NCBI GenBank assembly: GCA_036558645.1
Contig: DATBFG010000006.1
Location: 48,530-112,529, forward strand
Source: DATBFG01 sp036558645
Lineage (GTDB): Bacteria > Acidobacteriota > Terriglobia > Terriglobales > Acidobacteriaceae
Reading direction: 5' to 3'
DNA length: 64,000 nt
This document shows, piece after piece, positions 1 to 10,100 of this stretch. The stretch's first letter is position 1. Each line of letters begins with the position of its first letter. The translations under genes and the position numbers were made by a program. The notes under the pieces are model-generated. The model made no database searches. It saw nothing but the letters and a program-made list of their open reading frames with translations, and was not told the origin of the DNA.

Positions 1-989
1 TGCTCGGGCAATTGATCCATGTAGGAATATTCTTTGATCGCCTTCACCAGTTCCGAAATTCGCCCGGTGGTCGACTCGACTTCGCGTGCCAGCCGTTCCG
101 CACAAAGCGTCGACACTACTCGGGTAAGCACGTCAGGAAGTACACTCGGGTCAAATTTTGAACGCAACTGATCGAGGTCTTCCCTATCTACGTTCGCCTC
201 GACCAAGCCCTGGGCAAGTTGCGAGGCGTGCGGAACTCCGAGCCGTTCCAGCCAGGTTGCCATGTCCTCCTCGCGATCGCTCTGCTCGATGGAATCCAGT
301 GGTGTCGCGGAAGCCATACTGTCGATCAGGCAGTTTTCCAACTCAGCCAAAGATGCCCGTTGCTCGGCAGAAAGTGCGGCCCTATCGAGCTTGGCGTTGG
401 CTTGCCGAAGATCATCTGTACATTGCCGCAATCCTTCGGCTGCGCGGCGGGCGGCCGATGCCGGATTGTTCATTTCATGTGCGAGACCGGCTGAGAGCTT
501 CCCGAGCGCTGTCAATTTCTCGCGTTGCTGATCAGCACGGCTCACTTCCCGTATACGGTCGGCAAGCACGTTCACCAAACGCGGCGTGAGTTCGGGAATA
601 CGCTCCATCATCACTGGAAAACGGTCCTTGTGAAGACGAGCCAACCGAGTATGCCCAAAGGCGCGGATGGTGAGCGGAAATACCGTCAGGCGAGAAAACG
701 GCAGCATTCCCGTAACTTGGCCAGCGCGGGCAATGTACGTGGCAGAGTCTCCCCCGGTGTCGCGCCGCCCGCGTAGCTCGCCCTCGAGCAGCACAATCAG
801 TGCATCTGCCGGATCCCCGCCATGAATCAGGATCTCTCCGGACTCAAAGTGCAGATCCTCACAATTGTCGGCGAACCATTCCAATTGATCGTCCGTAAGG
901 TCTGCGAAGATCGTGATCCTGCGCAACGCATCCTTGAGAGGCTCGCGCGTTATAGGAGTGTTCTTGGTGGTCTCGCTTTGAGGCATCAT
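1..989 (-). CDS. cyclic-nucleotide-binding sensor histidine kinase (3' part missing)
   Basis: The reading frame enters from the left edge, so the C-terminal catalytic part is absent. From the ATG at 989 the protein starts MMPQSETTKN and shows a cNMP-binding/CRP-like beta-roll at about residues 15-140 (ILIHGGDPADALIVLLEGEL), then a dimerisation helix with the phospho-acceptor box LAHEMNNPASAARR at about residue 175, and a conserved ELVKAIKEYSYMDQ segment near the edge. This architecture is typical of soluble kinases that pair with the receiver/thioredoxin-reductase fusion next to it. Its ATG lies inside the stop of the upstream gene (ATGA, 986-989), which implies translational coupling. The effector ligand of the beta-roll cannot be told from sequence. 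Confidence 0.9.
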   Translation of the reverse strand, partial: MMPQSETTKNTPITREPLKDALRRITIFADLTDDQLEWFADNCEDLHFESGEILIHGGDPADALIVLLEGELRGRRDTGGDSATYIARAGQVTGMLPFSRLTVFPLTIRAFGHTRLARLHKDRFPVMMERIPELTPRLVNVLADRIREVSRADQQREKLTALGKLSAGLAHEMNNPASAARRAAEGLRQCTDDLRQANAKLDRAALSAEQRASLAELENCLIDSMASATPLDSIEQSDREEDMATWLERLGVPHASQLAQGLVEANVDREDLDQLRSKFDPSVLPDVLTRVVSTLCAERLAREVESTTGRISELVKAIKEYSYMDQLPE

Positions 990-2659
990 GAAACCTTGCT
1001 TAGATATTGATGAACGAACTGAATTGCTACCGATCCTTCGCCCACGCCGGAGGCGACGCGCTTAATCGAACCGTGGCGGACATCGCCAACTGCGAAAATG
1101 CCGGGCACATTCGTTTCCAACAACCCCGGATCACGCTCCAACGCCCATCCCTTGGGGCGCTGCCCATCCCGCATCAAATCAGGACCGGTCAAAACGAAGC
1201 CCCTGGAATCGGTTTCCACCATGTCATTCAGCCATGCGGTCCGCGGTTCCGCACCGATGAAGATAAATAGCGCTGAGGCAGGCACGGTGGAAATCTCTCC
1301 AGTTTGATCGCACAAAATGGAGATACTACTCAGATGATCATCACCATGCGCTTCCACAACCCTGCTTTTGTACTCCACTGAAATATTGGGGGTCGCTTTG
1401 ATCTGGTCGATGAGGTACTGCGACATGCTCACGGCCAGCGAATTCCCGCGAACTAGCATTACCACGCGCTTCGCGTAGCGCGAGAAGAACATGGCCGCTT
1501 GGCCCGCGGAGTTGGCGCCGCCGACAATGTATACATCTTCATCTCGACAGGACAGCGCCTCGGTTGTGCCGCCGCCATAATACACGCCAGCCCCTTGCAG
1601 ACGATCGATACCAGGCACATCAAGCTTGCGCCACTGCACACCCATTGCAAGCAGTAGTGCATGACAAGAGAGTTCGCTTCCGTCGCTGAGCTTTACATAG
1701 CGGTACGGTCCGTCGATGCGAACTTGAGTCGCCTCCTGCGGGGAGACAATTTCTACACCGAATCGCTTCGCCTGCGTTACCGCACGCCGTGCCAAATCCG
1801 CGCCGGATAGTCCCGAGGGAAATCCGAGATAGTTTTCGATGCGCGAACTCATCCCGGCTTGCCCACCCGGAGCTTCCCGCTCGACCATGACGGTCTTAAG
1901 CCCTTCCGATGCCCCATACACGGCTGCCGCTAAACCCGAAGGTCCTCCTCCCAGGATTGCTAGATCATAGAATTCGAGCCCTGCCCGAGTGCGTAGACCT
2001 AACTTCTCCGCCATATCGTGCGGGCTCGGTTCGGGAAGACAATTTCCATCGGGAAAGAGCACCAACGGCAACCTTAACTCTTCGCGCTTCAGGCTCGACA
2101 TCAGTCGCTTAACCTCAGGCTCGCGTTCAGAAGCGTCAGCATCGAGCCATTGATAAGGAACCTGGTTTCGCGCTAGAAAATTCCGTATGTCGTAGGATTT
2201 CGACGACCAGCGTGTGCCCAGAACACGTACGCCCTCGAACGGCGGACGGAAATCCGCGAACCAGTCTTCCAACAGATCGTCCAGAACGGGATAAAGCTGC
2301 TGTTCGGGTGGATCCCATGGCTTCAACAAATAATGATGTAGTTGGACTTCGTTAATAGCCTTGATCGCGGCCTCCGTGTCCGCATATGCAGTAAGCAGAA
2401 CGCGCTTGGCGTCAGGATAGAGCTTGATCGCCTCGATCAAGGTTTCCACCCCATTCATCTCAGGCATGCGGTGATCCACTAGCAATAGCGCAACCGCGTC
2501 GTTACGCTGTTGCAACCGCCGCATGATATCTAACGCGGACATTCCGGATTCGGCTCGTAGGACTCGATATTTATCGCTGTAGCGTTGCCGCAAATCGCGC
2601 TCGATGGCTCGAAGCACATCAGCATCGTCATCAACAGTCAGGATTACCGGTTTTGCCAT
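986..2659 (-). CDS. response regulator receiver / glutaredoxin-like / thioredoxin-reductase-like fusion flavoprotein
   Basis: 557 residues from ATG 2659, chosen because AGAGG lies 7-10 nt upstream and the receiver domain starts at once (MAKPVILTVDDD). Residues 1-130 are a receiver domain with phospho-acceptor D62 in LLLVDHRMPEM and K113 in LLKPW. Residues 145-215 look like a glutaredoxin fold, but the CxxC position reads WSSKS. Residues 231-557 are a FAD/NAD(P)H pyridine-nucleotide oxidoreductase: FAD motif GGGPSGLAAA, NADPH motif VGGANSAGQAA and the FAD tail GIFAVGDVRHG. The CATC redox pair of true thioredoxin reductases is replaced by GGTTEA. So it probably binds FAD and NADPH but cannot do dithiol exchange. 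It is the first gene of a coupled pair with the histidine kinase, which suggests a redox- or NADPH-responsive output module. Confidence 0.9.
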   Translation of the reverse strand: MAKPVILTVDDDADVLRAIERDLRQRYSDKYRVLRAESGMSALDIMRRLQQRNDAVALLLVDHRMPEMNGVETLIEAIKLYPDAKRVLLTAYADTEAAIKAINEVQLHHYLLKPWDPPEQQLYPVLDDLLEDWFADFRPPFEGVRVLGTRWSSKSYDIRNFLARNQVPYQWLDADASEREPEVKRLMSSLKREELRLPLVLFPDGNCLPEPSPHDMAEKLGLRTRAGLEFYDLAILGGGPSGLAAAVYGASEGLKTVMVEREAPGGQAGMSSRIENYLGFPSGLSGADLARRAVTQAKRFGVEIVSPQEATQVRIDGPYRYVKLSDGSELSCHALLLAMGVQWRKLDVPGIDRLQGAGVYYGGGTTEALSCRDEDVYIVGGANSAGQAAMFFSRYAKRVVMLVRGNSLAVSMSQYLIDQIKATPNISVEYKSRVVEAHGDDHLSSISILCDQTGEISTVPASALFIFIGAEPRTAWLNDMVETDSRGFVLTGPDLMRDGQRPKGWALERDPGLLETNVPGIFAVGDVRHGSIKRVASGVGEGSVAIQFVHQYLSKVS

Positions 2660-2806
2660 GCAACAAACCTCTGAAAAAATGAATGGATGATGAGTAACGT
2701 GGGTTGCGGGAAACACACCCGCCCTGAACTGTGGCATCCTCAGTCCTGATACGAAATCAGATGTCCGCGCGCTTCCCCAGGATTCAGGTGAAACGATTTG
2801 TTTCGT

Positions 2807-3550
2807 TTAAGAGGACCATCCTAGGAACAAGGCGATGACACCAAATGTGTCGATGAAACCGTGCGCAAGGATGCAAACCCACAGGTTGCGGCCCGAAAGA
2901 AGAAAAGCCGCTCCCAGAATCAGGCCGGCCATACCCGAATCTACCATTCCCGAGGGCCCTTTGTAATAGTGGCCATACCCAAAAAGCACCGATACGACAA
3001 GCACTCCGACCCAGTACGCAGTCTTCGACCGATTGCCTAGATCCGCGGCTCGAGTGAGCAAACAACCGCGATACCCGATTTCTTCGCCAAAGGCCGCGAA
3101 CGTCCAGATCAGCAAGAGCCACTGCAGCGCTTCCAGTGGGTTCCCGGAAATCTGTTCGGAACCCGCCGGAGCAACTGCAACTGGCCAGAATTTCGCAGTC
3201 AATGGATCGATGACAACTGCGCCGAGCAAGATTCTGACAGCGGCAGCTGCGACTGCCAGAAGAATTGTGCGCTTCCAGGACGTGGGCAGCCTCAGGCCCA
3301 TCACACCCCATCCGCCATCGCGAATCCGCGTAGAAACCATCCCGAGCACGAACAGAATTGGCACTTCATTGGGAACAACGCGAAACACGTTATGCCCGAT
3401 GACGATGACGCTTCCTATGACAAATTCGATCAGCGAAAACCATCGCTGCTTTGGTGACAGGGGCTTTTGGAATGCGACGTCAAATTCACCCTTTCCCAGC
3501 CAGGAAGTACCAGGGGCTATCGTCGCGCTACGCATATCCTTTTCCATCAT
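2807..3550 (-). CDS. CPBP family intramembrane glutamic protease (CAAX prenyl protease-like)
   Basis: 247 residues, mostly hydrophobic with several membrane helices. The three family motifs are present in order: GEEIGYRG (EExxxR, catalytic Glu pair) at about residue 156, FGYGHYYKGPSG (FxxxH) at about 192, and HGFIDT at about 232. Members cleave within the membrane or act in peptide maturation and immunity functions; the substrate here is unknown. Starts MMEKDM or the nearby MRSATI are both possible, as no clear ribosome-binding site separates them. It stands alone, divergently placed from nothing obvious, 150 bases downstream of the start of the receiver-reductase gene. Confidence 0.85.
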   Translation of the reverse strand: MMEKDMRSATIAPGTSWLGKGEFDVAFQKPLSPKQRWFSLIEFVIGSVIVIGHNVFRVVPNEVPILFVLGMVSTRIRDGGWGVMGLRLPTSWKRTILLAVAAAAVRILLGAVVIDPLTAKFWPVAVAPAGSEQISGNPLEALQWLLLIWTFAAFGEEIGYRGCLLTRAADLGNRSKTAYWVGVLVVSVLFGYGHYYKGPSGMVDSGMAGLILGAAFLLSGRNLWVCILAHGFIDTFGVIALFLGWSS

Positions 3551-3649
3551 TTCTGCCGACTAAGCATACTCTGGCAAAGCATGGTACTCGGGCAGATGCT
3601 TTTCGCTCAAATGCCGCCTGTACCCGTTTTCGAATGTGTCTTGGAAGGA

Positions 3650-3955
3650 TTAGTGAGGGTGGGGGCTTACTTTGTCTTTGGATCTTTGATCAAGGGATCT
3701 GCGATTGGGGAGAACTACCCGCTTCGCAGCCAAATGCCGCAACCGTGAGGTGTGCTCGTGTAAAGCTTCTCTTAGATCCCGAATAACCTTGTCCAACTCA
3801 GCGGATTCCGGCAGCGAAATAGCTTGCCCGCACAACTCCTGGATGCGATCGCTGAGGCGTTTTGACGACAAGAGCGCGGAACCTGAAACTTTTAGTCTGA
3901 CGGGCGGCGAATTAGTATGATAGGCGAAAGTACAAGATTGTTCGATACAGTACAT
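3650..3955 (-). CDS. short conserved-type hypothetical protein
   Basis: Up to 101 residues, charged and helical, with the core LSDRIQELCGQAI..ELDKVIRDLREALHEHTSRLRHLA. I have seen this kind of small protein beside acidobacterial genes, but no function is known. The first ATG (3955) has no visible ribosome-binding site and its first 25 residues look non-coding in character, so a later TTG near residue 29 (before SSKRLSDRI) could be the true start. It lies on the strand opposite to the large kinase that follows. Confidence 0.5.
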   Translation of the reverse strand: MYCIEQSCTFAYHTNSPPVRLKVSGSALLSSKRLSDRIQELCGQAISLPESAELDKVIRDLREALHEHTSRLRHLAAKRVVLPNRRSLDQRSKDKVSPHPH

Positions 3956-4184
3956 GCCTTAAGGGCTGAGTAGTTCCACCCTTCTTTGACTTCTTCCCTG
4001 GTTACGCCCGTGGTGTCGAAATCGTCATGTCAATACAGACAATCCTGTAGATCGGGTACTTTCATTTCCGATTTCGATGGCAAAAGAAGTTGCGTAAACT
4101 CTTGTATCGTCTAGCATCTCGCCTTGTAATCGAAGCGCTTGGGGAGTCTTAACAAAATTAGAATCAGCGCTAATTGGAGATGGT

Positions 4185-7100
4185 ATGAAGAGGGGCGCCA
4201 CGAAATCTACGCCCGTCGTGTCTGAAGACGTCGCAGCGAATCACGACGGAGTTGCCAACCTGCCTACAAACGGTTCTCAGAGAGATAGTCTTGCCGCGGT
4301 TTCCGAGCATGCGGAGCTGGCCGCTATCCTTTCAAGTTTGCAAAGCATGCGCAACGGAGATTTCTCTGTTCGATTGCCGGGTTCGTGGACCGGCCTTGGT
4401 GGCAAGATTGCCGACACGTTTAACGAGATTGTTCGTGCCAATCAGCAAATGGCGCAGGAGTTGCAGCGTATCGGACAGGTGGTTGGAAAAGATGGCCGCA
4501 CGCGCGAACGCGCGCGCTTCCAGGACTCTCGCGGTGCGTGGGGAGAAATGGAAATCTCGCTCAACACACTGGTCGAGGATCTTCTCCGGCCGAATACGGA
4601 AGTGACCCGCGCGATTGCCGCAGTCGCACAAGGAAACCTTACCCAAACAGTGAGACTGGACGTTGATGGGAGGCCGCTCGAAGGCGAGTTCCTTCGTTCT
4701 GCCAGCATCGTCAACACGATGATCCAACAGCTCAGCGTCTTTACGGCAGAAGTGACGCGTGTGGCTCGCGAAGTCGGTACGGACGGCAAACTCGGTGGAC
4801 AGGCACAGGTACCAGGCGCTGCCGGAACCTGGAAAGACTTGACCGACTCCGTGAACTCGATGGCGAGTAACCTCACCGGCCAGGTTCGCAATATCGCGGA
4901 AGTTGCGACCGCAGTTGCCAGCGGCGACTTGTCTCGCAAAATTACGGTCGATGTGCGGGGCGAAATTCTGCAGTTGAAAGAAGCCATCAACACGATGGTG
5001 GACCAGCTTCGTTCATTCGCTTCCGAAGTAACCCGCGTCGCCCGCGAAGTTGGCACCGATGGAAAGCTCGGCGGACAAGCCGTGGTGCCCGGTGTGGCGG
5101 GAACGTGGAAGGATCTTACCGACTCAGTCAACGCGATGGCCGGAAACCTCACGGCGCAGGTCCGAAACATCGCCGAGGTTACGACGGCGGTGGCCCGCGG
5201 CGACCTGTCGCGAAAGATCACGGTCGATGTGAAGGGCGAAATTCTTGAACTCAAAGACACCATCAACACGATGGTGGACCAGCTTAACGCGTTCGCCGGT
5301 GAAGTTACCCGCGTGGCCCGCGAAGTCGGAACCGAAGGCAAACTCGGCGGTCAGGCACAAGTACCCGGCGTCGGTGGGACCTGGAAGGACCTTACCGACA
5401 ACGTCAACTTCATGGCCTCAAACCTGACAGGCCAGGTACGAAACATCGCCGAAGTCGCGACCGCCATCGCGAGCGGCGATTTGTCTCGCAAAATCACAGT
5501 AGACGTCCGCGGCGAAATCCTCCAACTCAAAGAAACGCTTAACACGATGGTGGATCAGCTCAACCGGTTCGCCGGCGAAGTGACCCGCGTGGCGCGCGAA
5601 GTCGGAACCGAAGGACGACTTGGCGGACAAGCCAACGTGCCGGGCGTGGCGGGTACATGGAAAGATTTGACCGACTCGGTGAACTCGATGGCCGGAAATT
5701 TGACCGGCCAGGTCCGTAACATCGCCGAAGTCACTACGGCTGTGGCTCGCGGCGACTTGTCTCGCAAAATCACGGTAGATGTGAAGGGCGAGATTCTCGA
5801 ACTCAAAAACACCATCAACACGATGGTCGACCAGCTTAACGCGTTCGCTGGCGAAGTAACTCGCGTCGCCCGCGAAGTGGGTACCGAAGGAAAGCTCGGC
5901 GGTCAGGCGCAAGTAATGGGCGTTGCTGGTACCTGGAAAGACCTTACTGACAACGTCAACTTCATGGCGTCGAACCTCACCGGCCAGGTGCGTAACATTG
6001 CAGAAGTCGCGACCGCCGTGGCTCGCGGCGACTTGTCCCGCAAGATCACAGTCGACGTGAAGGGCGAAATTCTCGAGCTCAAAGACACCATCAACACGAT
6101 GGTGGATCAGCTTCGATCATTCGCTTCAGAAGTGACGCGCGTGGCCCGCGAAGTCGGAACCGACGGAAAACTGGGTGGTCAAGCGCTCGTGCCTGGCGTC
6201 GGTGGCACGTGGAAAGACCTTACCGACTCAGTGAACTCGATGGCCAGCAATCTCACCGGCCAGGTTCGAAACATCGCGGAAGTCGCCACCGCTATCGCTA
6301 GCGGCGACTTGTCCAAGAAGATTACGGTGAACGTCAGCGGCGAAATTCTGCTGCTGAAGGAAACCATCAATACGATGGTGGACCAATTGAACGCGTTCGC
6401 CGGCGAAGTCACCCGCGTGGCGCGCGAAGTCGGGACCGAAGGACGGCTTGGCGGTCAGGCGAGCGTGCCGGGCGTGGCGGGTACTTGGAAGGATTTGACG
6501 GATTCGGTGAACTCAATGGCCGGTAACCTCACCGGTCAGGTTCGTAACATCGCCGAAGTCACCACGGCTGTGGCTCGCGGCGATTTGTCACGCAAGATCA
6601 CGGTCGACGTAAAAGGCGAAATTCTTGAACTCAAGAACACCATCAACACTATGGTGGACCAGCTCAACGCATTCGCCGGCGAAGTCACCCGCGTTGCTCG
6701 CGAAGTCGGCACGGAAGGCAAGCTTGGCGGCCAGGCGCAAGTGCCAGGCGTCGGTGGTACTTGGAAAGATCTCACCGACAACGTCAACTTCATGGCATCG
6801 AACCTCACCGGCCAGGTGCGAAACATTGCCGAAGTCGCGACAGCCATTGCAACTGGTGACTTATCGAAGAAGATCACGGTGGACGTGCGCGGCGAAATTC
6901 TGCAGTTAAAGGAAACTCTCAACACCATGGTTGAGCAGTTGCGATCCTTCGCTGCTGAAGTCACCCGCGTAGCCCGCGAAGTCGGATCTGAAGGGCGGCT
7001 CGGTGGACAGGCGAACGTGCCCGGCGTCGCAGGCACATGGAAAGACTTGACCGACTCGGTGAACGCCATGGCCGGCAACCTCACCGGCCAGGTCCGTAAC

Positions 7101-10100
7101 ATCGCCGAAGTCACCACGGCTGTGGCTCGCGGCGACCTGTCGCGCAAGATTACGGTCGACGTAAAAGGCGAAATTCTCGAACTCAAGAACACCATCAACA
7201 CGATGGTGGACCAGCTCAACGCGTTTGCCGCTGAAGTCACTCGAGTGGCCCGTGAAGTCGGTACCGACGGCAAACTCGGTGGTCAAGCCCAGGTTCCTGG
7301 CGTTGCCGGAACATGGAAAGATCTCACGGACAACGTCAACGTCATGGCTGCCAACCTCACGGAACAGGTGCGCGGCATCGTCAAAGTCGTGACGGCGGTT
7401 GCGAATGGGGCCCTTACTCAAAAACTAACGGTGAACGCAAAAGGCGAAGTCGCAGCCTTGGCGGAAACCATCAACAACATGACGGATACGCTCGCTACCT
7501 TCGCCGATCAGGTAACCACGGTGGCGCGCGAAGTCGGCGTCGAAGGACGGCTTGGCGGACAGGCGAACGTGCCCGGAGCCGCCGGAACGTGGAAGGACCT
7601 TACAGGTAACGTCAACCTGCTGGCCGACAACCTGACCAACCAGGTCCGCGCCATTGCCGAGGTCGCAACTGCCGTCACCAAAGGTGACCTGACGCGATCC
7701 ATTCAGGTCGAAGCCAGAGGTGAAGTCGCCGAACTCAAAGACAATATCAACACGATGATTAACAACCTCCGTCTCACCACGGAGCGCAATACAGAGCAGG
7801 ACTGGCTCAAGACGAACCTGGCTCGCTTCACTGGCATGTTGCAAGGCCAACGCGATCTCGCGACCGTCGGACGGTTGCTGCTGTCCGAACTAGCTCCGCT
7901 GGTGAATGCTCACCAGGGGGTGATCTATCAGATGGAGACAGAAAAGTCCGAAGGGCTAGTCCTCCTATCCGCTTTCGCGGGCGACGGAGATGATGGTCAC
8001 CTGCGACAGATACAAGTCGGCGAGGGGCTCATCGGACAGTGTGCAGCAGAAAAACAGCGCATGCTGATTAACGAACTGCCACCCAATACTTTATCCATCC
8101 GCTCGGGTCTATTTGAGGCCGTCCCTCGCAGCGTCATCGTTCTGCCGGTCCTCTTTGAGGACCGCGTGAAAGCGGTGATCGAACTGGCGTCACTCGGAAG
8201 TTTCACGGCTTCGCAACTGGGTTTCCTCGAACAGCTCACAGCCAGCATCGGCATCGTGCTGAACAGTATTGAGGCCACGATGCAGACAGAGGGCCTGCTG
8301 AAGCAGTCGCAACAGCTCGCCACTGAACTGCAGACACAGCAAAAGGAATTGCAGCAGACCAACGAACAGCTGGCACAGAAAGCTCAGCAGTTGGCGGAAC
8401 AGAACGTCGAGGTCGAACGCAAGAACCAGGAAATTGAGCAGGCACGCCGTGCGCTGGAAGAGAAAGCCAAGGAGCTGGCGCTTACTTCCAAGTACAAGTC
8501 TGAGTTCCTGGCAAATATGTCGCATGAGCTGCGGACACCGCTGAACAGCATTCTTGTTCTTGGCCAGCAGCTCAGCGACAATCCCGACGGAAACCTGTCA
8601 CCTAAGCAGGTGGAGTTTTCCCGCACGATCCACGGTGCCGGAACCGATCTTCTCAACCTCATCAGTGACATTCTCGACCTGTCGAAGATCGAGTCTGGTA
8701 CGGTTTCGGTGGATGCCGAGGAAGTTTTCTTCGCAAATCTGCTGGAAACAATCCGGAGGCCGTTCCGTCACGAAGCGGAAAACCGGCGGCTGACGTTCGA
8801 AGTTCACGCCGCGCCGGAACTGCCACGCAGCCTGGTGACGGACTCAAAGCGTCTGCAGCAGGTGCTCAAGAACCTGCTATCCAATGCCTTCAAGTTTACG
8901 GAACGTGGAGGGGTACGGCTTTCCGTTTCGGTGGCGCAAAGCGGATGGAGTGAAGACCACGCGATCTTGAATGGCGCTGCTTCAGTCGTCGCTTTCGAAG
9001 TTGCCGACAGCGGCATTGGAATTCCATTCGACAAGCAACGCATCATCTTCGAGGCTTTCCAGCAGGCAGATGCCGGCACCAGCCGCAAATACGGCGGAAC
9101 CGGGTTGGGTCTTGCCATCAGCCGCGAACTTGCAAGCTTGCTTGGCGGCGAAATCCAGCTGCGAAGCACCCCTGGCGAAGGCAGCAGCTTCACCCTCTAT
9201 CTGCCGCAAACCTATGTCGGGCCGCTGACAGCCGGAGTATCCCAGTCCTGGAGTACCATGCCATCGGCCACATCGCCGCTACAGCTCTCCAGCGTCGTGG
9301 TTTCGGAAATCCCCGTGGAGCATGTGGGAGACGACCGCGACAATCTGCAACCCGACGACTCAATCTTGCTGATTGTGGAAGACGACGCGCACTATGCGCG
9401 CATCTTGAGCGACCTTGCTCATGACAAAGGCTTCAAGGTATTGGTTGCAATGAAGGGAGCCGATGGTCTCGCGCTCGCACGCGAGTTCCATCCCACGGCA
9501 GTTTCTCTCGACGTCTTTCTGCCAGACATGCTGGGGTGGACCGTTCTCAATCATCTGAAGCAAGATCCTGGTACGCGCCACATCCCCGTGCAAATCCTGA
9601 CCACTGATGAAGACCGTCGCCATGGTTTGGCCCGGGGCGCCTTCTCGTTCATGACGAAGCCGACAACGAGGGAAGGCCTGGATGAGGCGCTAAACCGCAT
9701 TAAGGAATACTCAAGTCCGCGTCGCAAGAAGCTTCTGGTCGTCGAGGACAACCCTGCTGAACAGCTCAGCATTCGAGAACTGTTGGGCTATGGGGATATC
9801 GATGTAAACGTGGTGTCCACAGGGGCCGAGGCGCTCGCTACGGTAGAGGTAGACTCCTTTGATTGCGTGGTCCTCGACCTGCGGCTGCCAGACATGTCAG
9901 GTTTTGAGGTTCTCGAACAGCTTCGGGAGAGTCCATCGCTGAGCGACCTTCCAGTGGTAGTGTTCACCGGAAAAGAGTTGACGCCGGAAGAGGACGCGCG
10001 CTTGCGGACCTTGGCCCGTAGCGTCGTGGTAAAGGGCGTCGAATCGCCGGAACGGTTGCTCGACGAAACAGCTCTTTTCCTACATCGGGTGGTGACGAAT

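Noticed and set aside
158..776. Plus-strand open frames near the left edge
   Set aside because: They lie opposite the minus-strand cNMP-binding kinase, whose domain sequence is clear.
4332..7421. Long minus-strand open frames opposite the HAMP array
   Set aside because: They mirror the repeated plus-strand gene and carry no domain or ribosome-binding signal; the plus frame has all motifs.
4740..7790. Long near-identical repeats as a CRISPR or satellite array
   Set aside because: The period is 276 bp, the frame is open throughout and the units encode a HAMP-type domain; there are no spacers.
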